From: UBA6921 sp031363085
Lineage (GTDB): Bacteria > Pseudomonadota > Gammaproteobacteria > SG8-11
Direction: 5' to 3'
Length of the DNA stretch: 45,024 bases
Assembly (NCBI GenBank): GCA_031363085.1
Contig: JANLTU010000044.1
Coordinates: 1-45,024 of the forward strand
This document shows, in pieces, positions 1 to 6,949 of the stretch. Under the pieces are notes generated by a model. That model was given only the letters and a program-made list of their open reading frames with translations. It was not told the origin of the DNA and did not search any database. The position numbers and the translations under genes are program-made. Numbering within the stretch: the stretch's first letter is position 1; each line of letters starts with the position of its first letter.

Positions 1-156
1 TCGCCTGCTTTCGTGCCTACGCATCAAGCGCGTTGTCACCAACGCGCCTGCAAAGCTCGATACCCGGCCCGCAGCTCACGGTTACCGGGACGGGATTCGC
101 ACCCGCTAGAACTTGCAGCAGTGCCCAGCCGCAACCAAGACAGACCCTAAATCCCG

Positions 157-290
157 GGTTTGATAAAGTGAACGCCATCCCCAGAATAATTGCGCCTGTT
201 ATTGACACTTCTGCGCGAACACAATCGGGATCGGATAACCAGGCGGCGTACGCATTGCTCTGCCGGTGGTGCAGCCTTGCTTGCTATCGC
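157..290. repeat. Direct repeat copy A (~134 bp)
   Basis: This segment is repeated in the same orientation at 1864-1998. Both copies begin GGTTTGA, continue through AAGTGAACGCCAT and CCCAGAATAATT, carry a TTGACACTTCTG core and end near a GCTATCGC/GCCATCGC block. Scattered substitutions and about one indel separate them. The two copies bracket the transposase fragment, the VapD pair and the resolvase remnant, so they may mark an old duplication or the edges of an inserted block. Confidence 0.75.
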
Positions 291-368
291 TGCGGTGCAA
301 CGCATTCGCGCTGCGTGCTCATTATTCCCGCGCGTAGTTGTTTAGCTTGCATTGCTCAAGAGAGGAAG

Positions 369-400
369 TGCGATGGGGACAGACATTCCGTCCCATCGCA
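369..400. repeat. Hairpin, REP-like
   Basis: TGCGATGGGGAC at 369-380 pairs with GTCCCATCGCA at 390-400, with one bulged G. The GGGACAGAC core resembles repeats associated with RAYT-type transposases in gammaproteobacteria. That assignment is from memory and no RAYT gene is visible in the window. Confidence 0.4.
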
Positions 401-650
401 TTCTTGATGCGTGCATACATGCCACATCAGGTTCCCGCCTGCATGACCTCAACCGCCCGGCCCTCACTACGGCAGAGCGTGGGCGGCTACCACATTGCCC
501 TAGGCCACGAGATGTCCCTGGCTGACATGACTACCTTCGTACTACTCGCGCTCTACTGGCAAAATCTTTCCAGCGCATTCCCGATGCGCGTCCCGCCAGG
601 ACGCTGCCGGGAAAACGCAAATAGCACAGTTGGACAGCGAAGCCCAAGGG

Positions 651-765
651 AAACGCCGATTCAATCCGTTCGCATTGAGCTTGTCGAAATGCGCTCCCTG
701 CGAATCAACAGGTGAGCAACGGCTTCGACAGGCTCAGCCCGAACGGATTGAATAAATCGGCGTTT
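651..765. repeat. Palindromic intergenic repeat element
   Basis: The left arm (651-688) starts AAACGCCGATTCAATCCG and the right arm (724-765) is its near-complement, ending AATAAATCGGCGTTT. The inner part carries the TTCGACAGGCTCAGCCCGAA sequence. That sequence is familiar as an intergenic repeat of proteobacteria, often mistranslated as FGLSLSKP at the end of hypothetical proteins. It abuts the truncation point of the Tn3 transposase fragment. Confidence 0.75.
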
Positions 766-767
766 CC

Positions 768-944
768 TAAGCGGTTCGCAGGCCCGCGATGCTGCCGGAT
801 GATGATCGACAGATCGGTTGCGTTGAAAGTGTGGTGCCGGATCAGGTCATCCTTGGCGTCGGGCAATGCGAACAGGCTGTCGCGCTCCGCAGCGGACAGA
901 ATCGAACAACGGTGCATTCTCATAAATAGTTCTTGAACTGGCAT
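768..944 (-). pseudogene. Tn3-family transposase, N-terminal fragment
   Basis: Read leftward, this encodes about 58 residues with RCSILSAAERDSLFALPD, then DDLIRHHTF, then a GPANRLG segment. This matches what I know of the N-terminus (DUF4158-type) of Tn3-family transposases, which normally run to about 1000 residues. The frame leaves the family at position 767, exactly where the palindromic repeat at 651-765 begins, and then carries only repeat-derived sequence. The DDE catalytic part is entirely missing, so the fragment cannot be an active transposase. Start candidates are the ATGs read from 944 or 923. Confidence 0.65.
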
Positions 945-990
945 TCTCACACCCCTACCCTGACCATGAGTTTCGATAAGGAGAAATGCC

Positions 991-1191
991 ATGCACGCTG
1001 TCGTGAAGCCACCGCCCGTTCCGGTGGGCAAGATCAAGAGCTTTGGCGCGTTCGGCCCGAAGTACGAGGTTGGCCAACCGCTTCGCCAGTTGGATGACGG
1101 CGATTGGATGGTCGAGGTTGTGTTGGTCGAAACGGGCGAGAAAGCCGAATACCGGTTGACCCATGTGAACGACGACCCGGAGGCGCGCTGA
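991..1191 (+). CDS. VapD-associated antitoxin-like protein (DUF5397 type)
   Basis: A 66-residue protein with a block reading SFGAFGPKYEVG, then a DGDWMVEV segment, and ending DDPEAR. This pattern is that of the small DUF5397-type proteins found directly upstream of vapD, which are presumed antitoxins. A good ribosome binding site (AAGGAG, 978-983) precedes the ATG at 991. Its TGA overlaps the ATG of the next gene (TGATG at 1189-1193), which indicates translational coupling. It sits between two pieces of a Tn3-type element and could be its cargo. Antitoxin function is inferred from family and position. Confidence 0.7.
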   Translation: MHAVVKPPPVPVGKIKSFGAFGPKYEVGQPLRQLDDGDWMVEVVLVETGEKAEYRLTHVNDDPEAR

Positions 1192-1475
1192 TGTACGCAG
1201 TGGCCTTCGATCTGGTCGTGACCGACACCGAGCAGCATCACCCCAAAGGCGTTTCGCAAGCCTACGCCGACATCGGCTCCATCCTGAATGAGCACGGCTT
1301 CCGGCGTGTGCAGGGCAGTCTGTATGTAACGGACAACGAAGACATGGCAAATCTGTTTCTAGCGATACAGGCACTACGTTCCCGTCTGTGGTTTCCGCAG
1401 TCGGTACGTGACATTCGAGCCTTCCGTATCGAGCAGTGGTCTAATTTCACCCGCGTCGTTAAAACGCCATTGTGA
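1191..1475 (+). CDS. vapD: VapD-family endoribonuclease toxin
   Basis: A 94-residue protein starting MYAVAFDL, the hallmark first strand of VapD, which has a Cas2-like ferredoxin fold. It continues with AYADIGSILNEHGF, then VQGSLYV, and a C-terminal SVRDIRAFRIEQWS block. Length and motif order fit VapD, a ribonuclease toxin known from Haemophilus and Helicobacter. I chose the ATG at 1191 because it overlaps the antitoxin stop codon and matches the family start; a longer reading from 1104 adds 29 residues antisense to other sequence. The pair looks intact although everything around it is broken. Confidence 0.8.
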   Translation: MYAVAFDLVVTDTEQHHPKGVSQAYADIGSILNEHGFRRVQGSLYVTDNEDMANLFLAIQALRSRLWFPQSVRDIRAFRIEQWSNFTRVVKTPL

Positions 1476-1491
1476 TGCGTCGTAGCCGATC

Positions 1492-1878
1492 ATGTTGGTT
1501 GGCTACGCGCGCGTCGCCAAGGCGCTGGAAATGCTGCGCGACGGCGACACCCTCGTCGTTTGGAAGCTGGATCGACTAGGCCGTAGCGTCAAGAACCTGG
1601 TCGATCTGGCCGGTGAGTTGCACAAGCAAGGCGTGCAGTTCAAGAGCCTCACCGATGCCACCGATATCGGCACCCCATCCGGCTGGTTCTTTTTTCACTT
1701 CATGGCCAGTCTGGCTGAAATGGAGCGGGAACTGATGATCGAGCGCACCCGCACAGGATTGGAAGTCGCTCGCCAGCTTAGCCGCAAGCGCCAGATGACC
1801 AACATAAAATCGAATCGGCAAAAAAGCTGCTGGCCAATGACGTGCCGTATCGAGACTGAGGCAGGTTTGAAAAAGTGA
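1492..1878 (+). pseudogene. Serine resolvase/invertase remnant
   Basis: The frame opens MLVGYARVA and jumps at once to KALEMLRDGDTLVVWKLDRL, which is typical of Tn3-type resolvases. In intact proteins about 45 residues separate these blocks and the first is YARVS, whose Ser is the catalytic nucleophile. Here the Ser is replaced by Ala at the deletion joint. The middle (LAEMERELMIERT) is normal. After RKRQMT the frame shifts; the family continuation KIESAKKLLAND can be read in another frame and ends at a TGA near 1857. The gene has thus lost its active site, part of the catalytic domain and its helix-turn-helix. Confidence 0.85.
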
Positions 1879-1998
1879 ACGCCATTCCCAGAATAATTAT
1901 TCCTGTTGTTGACACTTCTGTGCGCACACAGCCCGGATCGGATAACTAGGCGGCGGACGCATCGCGCTGTCGGTGGCTGCGGCCTTGCTCGCCATCGC
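1864..1998. repeat. Direct repeat copy B (~135 bp)
   Basis: Second copy of the repeat at 157-290, same orientation. It starts a few bases after the end of the shifted resolvase frame, which suggests that the junction marks an edge of the inserted or duplicated block. Confidence 0.75.
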
Positions 1999-2246
1999 GA
2001 CGGAATCTTTGTTCAGTCGTGTAATACAAACGCATTCCGTGATCGTTACATTCCGCCCATCAGCCACACGCTCATTGGTGGGGCCTTGTATTGTTATTTG
2101 TTTGCATGTGTTCTGTAACAGAAGCTTCATTCTGCGGTAACAACAAATGTGTAGGGTGCTTGCACGCCAAGGTCATTGATGCTGTTCCTTGACAATTCGT
2201 AGCTGTCCTCTCTGAATGATTAAACGAGTTTTTAAGGAGCAATTTT

Positions 2247-3012
2247 ATGAGGAAAAACCGCAGGTTGTTGGCTGGATTATTCGTCTTGGTTAGTGTCGTG
2301 CTTGGTACAAACCAAGCGCAGGCTGTTACGCAAACCCTTACATCCCACGCTACGGCTGATAACGCCTATGCAATTTACACGGGCACAGGTACCAGTGCTA
2401 CACAAACGTGTTGGTGGCGCGGCTGGTAATATCTTGATTCCTGGAAATTACACGACCACGGCTCAGGATACCGATTGGATTTATATTGCCGCTTGAAGCG
2501 ACGATAATACTGCTCAAGGGTTCTTGGCGGATTTTACCAATACGACAACGGGCTTGGTTCTAAGTGGGGACTCACGACGGGAAGTCACAGCTACGGGTCT
2601 CAACCTTAACTTTTTATCTACCGCTCCAACACTTGCAGATTTAACCACCCAAATTGGCTTGGCTAATGCAGGGACTAACCCCTCTGGTGGATGGAAGCCG
2701 ATCACGGCAAGCACGTTAACGAATAGCCAGGGCAGTAATTTTTACGGTACGATTTCTGGCATTGCTGGTGCAGCACGCTGGATGTGGTGGAATAGTGGGA
2801 ATGACCCAAGTGCAACAGCTCCTTTCTCCCCTGGCTTCAATCACAGTGAATACCTGATATTTCGCCTGCCGATTAACACAACAGGCACTCCACCACCACC
2901 ACCACCAGGACCGGCAGCGGATATCCCAACCTTGCCAGAGTGGGCGGCCATTATTATGGCGGCACTCCTGATGGGAGTGGCAGTTAGGGCGCAAGCACGC
3001 AACCGGGTATGA
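2247..3012 (+). pseudogene. IPTL-CTERM secreted protein, frameshifted and with a nonsense codon
   Basis: One gene broken twice. It starts at an ATG with a clear AAGGAG site (2234-2239). It encodes a signal peptide (about 27 residues, ending NQAQA) and then TADNAYAIYTGTG. A one-base frameshift around 2401-2412 moves the reading into the next frame (GNILIPGNYTTTA, then DWIYIAA). There a TGA at 2494-2496 replaces what is probably a Trp codon, since related proteins as I recall them read AAWSDD and this one reads AA-stop-SDD. The remainder runs to 3012 with GNDPSATAPFSPGFNHSEY, a Pro-rich linker and a C-terminal IPTLPEWAAIIMAALLMG segment plus basic tail. That is the IPTL-CTERM sorting signal. 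Either a true pseudogene or assembly errors. Confidence 0.8.
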
Positions 3013-3082
3013 CGGTGTCGGAAATGATCAAACGGAATTACCTACTATTGATTCAGTAGCTGCTGTTCAACGTAACCTAATC

Positions 3083-3119
3083 AATAGAAACGCGAGCACA
3101 AGGCTCGCGTTTCTATTTT
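3083..3119 (+). terminator. Rho-independent terminator
   Basis: A perfect 15-bp stem (3083-3097 with 3103-3117) closes a 5-base loop ACAAG and is followed by further T residues. It lies 70 bases after the IPTL-CTERM gene stop. The AATAG...CTATT ends make it potentially bidirectional. Confidence 0.85.
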
Positions 3120-3226
3120 CTGAATTGACCTGGTCAAAGGCGCTTGATCGGCGTGCTCGTCCGCTGGGTTCACGGTCAAACGCTTGTCATATTCCTCGGT
3201 TAGCGTAGCGGCAATCCCAATAGGTC

Positions 3227-4987
3227 TTGCCGCTCACCCACCGCTACGAGGTCATCGTCGTGCGCACACTCGCAAAATTGTCAATATCGAGCACGCTGTG
3301 CGCCGGTCTGTTCGCTGCCGCTACCTTGCCCGTGTACGCCGCGCTGCCGCAGGGCGTTTCCGCCGGTGATGTCACGACCGAGTCCGTGGTGCTGTGGGCA
3401 CGCACGACGGCGCCGGGCGATGTCAAATTCACATTACGCCAAGTCAGCGGCGGTGCGCACCGCGTCAAGCATGCCGCGATTAACGTGACCGACTCCAGCG
3501 TGCCCGCGAAAGCCCTATTCACCGGCTTGACGGCTGGCGCGAGTTACGTTTACGACGTAAAAGATGCCGATGGCGCGCGCAGGTTCGGCACGTTTCGAAC
3601 CGCGCATGCACCCGGCAGCGGCAGTGGTCTGCGCTTTGGTGTCAGCGGCGACTGGCGCGGCGAACTTAGTCCCTATCCGGCGATTGCCAATGCGTGGTGG
3701 CGCAATCTCGACTTTTTTGTCAAGCTCGGCGACACCATCTACGCCGACTATCCCTCGCCGGCGGTTAACAAACCGCAAGCCGAATCGCTGAACGACTTCC
3801 GCCTCAAGCACGCTGAAGTATATTCGCGCCGCTACGAGATGAACGCGTGGTCCGCGCTGCAAGCCTTCACGCCGATCTACGCGATGATCGACGACCACGA
3901 AATCAGCAACGACTTTGCCGGTGGCGCACCGGCCAGCAGCGACGCGCGCTTTGCCACAAGCTCGGGCTTGATCAACGCCACGCCGCTGTACCGCAACGGG
4001 CTGCAAGCCTTCACTGAATACAATGCCATCCAGGCGCACACGTATCCGGTGGTCGGCGACGCGCGCACCGACGGCCGCCCTGATCTTTACCGCACGCAGC
4101 GCTTCGGCGATGCGGCGGCGATGTTCATGGTGGACGCGCGCTCGTTCCGCGATCAGGAATTACCCGCCGTGCAAAATCCATTTGACCCCGCTCAAGTGGG
4201 TGCGTTCCTGGCGAGCGCCTTCAACCCGGCGCGCACGCTCCTGAGTCAGCGGCAGACGCAGCGCCTGCTCGGCGATCTGCTTGCCGCGCACACCGCCGGC
4301 GTGACCTGGAAGTTCATCTTCATGCCCGAGCCGATACAGAACCTGGGCGTGATCGGTGCGTCGGATCGCTTCGAAGGCTACGCCGCCGAGCGCACTGCCA
4401 TCCTCAAGTTCATCGAGGACCAGCACATCAGCAACGTGGTGTTCGTGTCGGCCGACATTCACGGCACGCTGGTCAACAACCTCACCTACCAGTTATCACC
4501 GCTGCAGCCGCAGGTCGCTACGCACGCGTTTGAAATCGTCACCGGCTCGGTGGCCTTCGATGCGCCGTTTGGCCCCACTGTGCTTCAGCTCGCGGCCGCG
4601 ATTCCGGTCGCGCCCGGCGTGAGTTTGCTGGATGTTTTCCTACAGAAATTAGCCGTGCCCAACATGGCGGCATTCAATGCCTTGCCGGAAATTGTCAAGA
4701 ACAGCGCGCTTGAGCAATTCGTCAATCAGCAGCTCACAGCGCTGGGCTACGATCCGCTGGGCATCGAGCCGGGCACACCGATCAATGCAACGTTGACCTA
4801 CGGCGCCTACACCAGCGTGTTTAATTTCGGCTGGACCGAGTTCAACATCGACGCCGACACCCAAGCGCTGTGCGTCACCATCTTCGGAATCGATCCGTAC
4901 ACGCAGGCAGAGCTGGAAGCCAATGCCGCTTCCATAGTGCAGCGGCACCCGCGCGTGATCAGCCAGTTTGTTGTCACGCCACAATAG
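3227..4987 (+). CDS. phoD: Secreted PhoD-like alkaline phosphatase/phosphodiesterase
   Basis: A PhoD-family metallophosphoesterase that cleaves phosphate mono- or diesters outside the cytoplasm. An N-terminal signal segment (LCAGLFAAATLPVYA) is followed by a PhoD N-terminal fibronectin-like region (GVSAGDVTTESVVLWAR). The catalytic domain shows FGVSGDWRG, KLGDTIYADY, MIDDHEISND and, downstream, VVFVSADIHGTL, all expected metal-ligand motifs. Length (up to 586 residues) is normal. The start is uncertain: TTG at 3227 opens the frame, but GTG at 3260 gives a more standard signal peptide (MRTLAKLSISS). It is flanked by two CTERM-sorted secreted proteins. Part of its 3' end recurs at 6564-6664. 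Confidence 0.85.
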   Translation: MPLTHRYEVIVVRTLAKLSISSTLCAGLFAAATLPVYAALPQGVSAGDVTTESVVLWARTTAPGDVKFTLRQVSGGAHRVKHAAINVTDSSVPAKALFTGLTAGASYVYDVKDADGARRFGTFRTAHAPGSGSGLRFGVSGDWRGELSPYPAIANAWWRNLDFFVKLGDTIYADYPSPAVNKPQAESLNDFRLKHAEVYSRRYEMNAWSALQAFTPIYAMIDDHEISNDFAGGAPASSDARFATSSGLINATPLYRNGLQAFTEYNAIQAHTYPVVGDARTDGRPDLYRTQRFGDAAAMFMVDARSFRDQELPAVQNPFDPAQVGAFLASAFNPARTLLSQRQTQRLLGDLLAAHTAGVTWKFIFMPEPIQNLGVIGASDRFEGYAAERTAILKFIEDQHISNVVFVSADIHGTLVNNLTYQLSPLQPQVATHAFEIVTGSVAFDAPFGPTVLQLAAAIPVAPGVSLLDVFLQKLAVPNMAAFNALPEIVKNSALEQFVNQQLTALGYDPLGIEPGTPINATLTYGAYTSVFNFGWTEFNIDADTQALCVTIFGIDPYTQAELEANAASIVQRHPRVISQFVVTPQ

Positions 4988-5071
4988 TGTGCGACTCACC
5001 ATGTAATTATTTTGTCATGCTCTGGAACAACAATAGGCGATAGGTTCGACTAACTTAAGGACGAGGTTGCT

Positions 5072-6280
5072 ATGAAAACGATAAGTGGGTTGTTCATTGT
5101 TTCTACATTCTTCAGCACGGTAGCTGCAGCGACCATCATCGGCGCCGGGGACTTGCCCAATGCGATCCAAAGCTGCGTCGCTACGCTCAACTGCAATGTC
5201 ACCCCGAAGAGCGTCTTCGACCAGGGCGGGACGAGCGCTTTCCACTTCAACGAGGGTGGCACCGACAAATGGTTGATGCGCTACGCGCTGTTTGCGCCGT
5301 CGGGTGAAAACGGCACCCCGGCGACCGGTTACCTCTGGATGAGTGCGAACCAGCAATACGCCGTTGCGGAGAGTTACCACAAAGTCACCCTTTACACCGA
5401 TGCGGTGACCCCGGCGCCGACAGGCCTATGGTCCGGCAACAGTAATCCCAAGGCGCTGACGCTCGGACTCAGCAGTGCGGACCTTGTTGCGGGCAGCGGT
5501 TTCCTACTCACCGGCCTGGACGCAACCAATACCTACTTCTCCTCCGGTGACTTACAAACCTACGGAAACTTTGGCGGTGGCGGATTGGTACCGTGCGTTG
5601 CCGAAGGGTGTCAAGTGCATGCCCAGCTTAATCTTACGCACCTGCGCTATTTCGCCCTCGGATCGGGGCAACTCGTCGGGGTCTTCAACCCTACTGATTC
5701 ACGCGCCCTGCTGTATTCGCAGAGTTCTGACTATTCCGGCTCGCCTGCGTATCACGTAACCCAAGATTATTTCGTTCAGCCAGTACCGTTACCTGCAAGC
5801 GCGTTGTTATTTGCATCAAGCTTGGTGACCCTCACCCGTTTCGTTCGTCGGCGGCGAGTTACCGAAATCAGAAAGCCCCGCACGTCAAGCAACCTGAGAA
5901 AGGTCGTAGCGTGTTTCCATCAAGTGAGCGGCGAAGCGCAGGCAGGCTTTAATGTCTTCGGGTTCGAGGCCGGGATACTGTTCAAGGATTTCCGCCTCGG
6001 AGTTACCCGCCCCGAGGAATTCCAGGATGGTTTGAACCGTGATGCGTTTTCCGCGCAGGGTGGGCTTGCCATTGCATATCGCCGGATCAATGGTGATCCT
6101 TCCATCGTAGAAGGTCATGGTGGCGCTCATGGTGCTATTCCTAACGTGATGGGTTTGAGAAAATTGAGTATAGCGGATGAAACAGTACGGCGAGAATCAT
6201 TGCGAGCCGCCGCATACCAGACGTTCGAGTTCGAGTTTGCGACAGCCCAACTCATCATTGAGGGTCCGCAGCTTGCCTGA
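5072..6280 (+). CDS. PEP-CTERM-type secreted protein with aberrant C-terminal extension
   Basis: A signal peptide (MKTISGLFIVSTFFSTVAAA) precedes a Gly/Ser/Thr-rich exported domain with paired Cys residues (SCVATLNCN). Near residue 240 comes a sorting tail: VPLPASALLFASSLVTL followed by FVRRRR. This is the VPxP/PEP-CTERM signal processed by exosortase/archaeosortase-like systems. Such proteins normally end just after the Arg cluster, here about position 5855. The open frame instead continues about 137 residues to 6280, lying fully antisense to the DUF433 gene at 5885-6130. The tail is probably not native and suggests that the original stop was lost in a rearrangement. AAGGACGAGG precedes the ATG. 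Function of the exported domain is unknown. Confidence 0.7.
   Translation: MKTISGLFIVSTFFSTVAAATIIGAGDLPNAIQSCVATLNCNVTPKSVFDQGGTSAFHFNEGGTDKWLMRYALFAPSGENGTPATGYLWMSANQQYAVAESYHKVTLYTDAVTPAPTGLWSGNSNPKALTLGLSSADLVAGSGFLLTGLDATNTYFSSGDLQTYGNFGGGGLVPCVAEGCQVHAQLNLTHLRYFALGSGQLVGVFNPTDSRALLYSQSSDYSGSPAYHVTQDYFVQPVPLPASALLFASSLVTLTRFVRRRRVTEIRKPRTSSNLRKVVACFHQVSGEAQAGFNVFGFEAGILFKDFRLGVTRPEEFQDGLNRDAFSAQGGLAIAYRRINGDPSIVEGHGGAHGAIPNVMGLRKLSIADETVRRESLRAAAYQTFEFEFATAQLIIEGPQLA
5885..6130 (-). CDS. DUF433 family antitoxin-like protein
   Basis: An 81-residue protein with the DUF433 signature: DGRITIDPAICNGKPTLRG, then RITVQTILEFLGAG, then EAEILEQYPGLEPEDIKACL. This small winged-helix type domain is usually the antitoxin of a pair with a DUF5615 PIN-like toxin encoded just downstream. 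Here the downstream side runs straight into the convergent PEP-CTERM gene and no DUF5615 gene is present, so it is an orphan. A possible -10 (TATACT) lies upstream of the start at 6130. The gene looks intact and at full length. Confidence 0.85.
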   Translation of the reverse strand: MSATMTFYDGRITIDPAICNGKPTLRGKRITVQTILEFLGAGNSEAEILEQYPGLEPEDIKACLRFAAHLMETRYDLSQVA

Positions 6281-6481
6281 AACCGGATCATGAATGGCAA
6301 TGCCGCGCAAGAAAGCAGACAACGCCGCCGCAGCTCCGGCGTTGCGCGGCGAGATGTGCAGGAATTCAATGTGAGTCACACGCGATACGTGGCAATAGTT
6401 TCTGGTATTGACATAAAAATGATGCCGGGCTTCCGCGTCCATAATGCCCGGCGCTGGCCACGCGACCAGATTGTTCAGCAC
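6197..6481 (-). CDS. Hypothetical protein, doubtful
   Basis: A 94-residue open frame upstream of, and on the same strand as, the DUF433 gene. It reads VTHIEFLHISPRNAGAAAAL and ends GCRKLELERLVCGGSQ. I do not recognise a family. There is no clear ribosome binding site, and the start codon overlaps a region where several frames are open. It could be a remnant of the missing partner of the DUF433 gene, but nothing in it resembles a PIN domain, so I would not press this. Confidence 0.25.
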   Translation of the reverse strand: MLNNLVAWPAPGIMDAEARHHFYVNTRNYCHVSRVTHIEFLHISPRNAGAAAALSAFLRGIAIHDPVSGKLRTLNDELGCRKLELERLVCGGSQ

Positions 6482-6563
6482 TACCCAGCAATGTGGCCTC
6501 TTTGAATTTTTGCGGCACTACGCGCGCGTCGCGCACAATCCTGTCATGGTTGGTGTTGACATA

Positions 6564-6664
6564 ACGAGCGTGTTTAATTTTGGCTGGACCGAGTTCAACA
6601 TCGGTGCCGACACCCAAGCGCTGCGCGTCACCACCTTCGGGTTCGCTCCGTACACGCAGGCAGA
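6564..6664 (+). pseudogene. Stray copy of the phoD 3' end
   Basis: About 101 bases match 4811-4911 of the phoD-like gene with roughly nine mismatches by my count. The copy preserves the reading TSVFNFGWTEFNIGADTQAL and then PYTQAD. It is embedded in a short open frame (6444-6689) whose other parts are unrelated. It has no catalytic motif and cannot be functional as a phosphatase. Confidence 0.85.
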
Positions 6665-6755
6665 CTTTTTAAGTCCGCTCTGCTCGTGAAAAATACATGC
6701 CTATCCCGCGCCAAAAAACTCTGAACGTGAAAATTACCATTTTAAAATCTCGGTC

Positions 6756-6783
6756 TTGACATATTTTAGTGTGCGATTAATAT
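6756..6783 (+). promoter_or_regulatory. Sigma-70 promoter
   Basis: TTGACA at 6756-6761 and TAATAT at 6778-6783 are separated by 16 bases in an AT-rich stretch. It points toward the small ORF at 6950 and the lipoprotein gene at 7171, leaving a leader of about 160 bases. No gene is seen between 6690 and 6949. Confidence 0.6.
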
Positions 6784-6949
6784 TCTCATGGTCTGAGCCT
6801 ATTCGCGGTGTTGTTCCCCGAGCAGTGACCACCTCGATTGTCGTGCGTCGCATTGCGTTGTAATCCGTAAGCGGTATCCGTCCTAGTTGTATCTGTACGT
6901 CATCACTTGCATTGAGCTTAAGTGCGCGGCTCGATTTTGGAGGACGAAC

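Larger units (their letters stand above)
1..767. other. Gene-poor left end, mobile-element debris
   Basis: I see no convincing gene here. Open frames exist on both strands but none shows a domain, a signal peptide or a good ribosome binding site. The stretch holds one copy of a direct repeat (157-290), a hairpin (369-400) and a palindromic intergenic repeat (651-765), which are listed separately. It is best read as degraded accessory DNA at the edge of a Tn3-type remnant. Confidence 0.5.

Noticed and set aside
33..407. 124-residue plus-strand frame at the left end
   Set aside because: No start signal or domain, and it runs across the direct repeat, whose other copy is not open in the same frame.
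705..1295. 196-residue minus-strand frame as a single gene
   Set aside because: Its start lies antisense to the VapD pair and its end is repeat sequence (FGLSLSKP); only the middle is transposase-like.
2494..2496. TGA read as Trp or selenocysteine
   Set aside because: The gene also carries a frameshift, and TGA ends several intact genes here, so decay or error is simpler.
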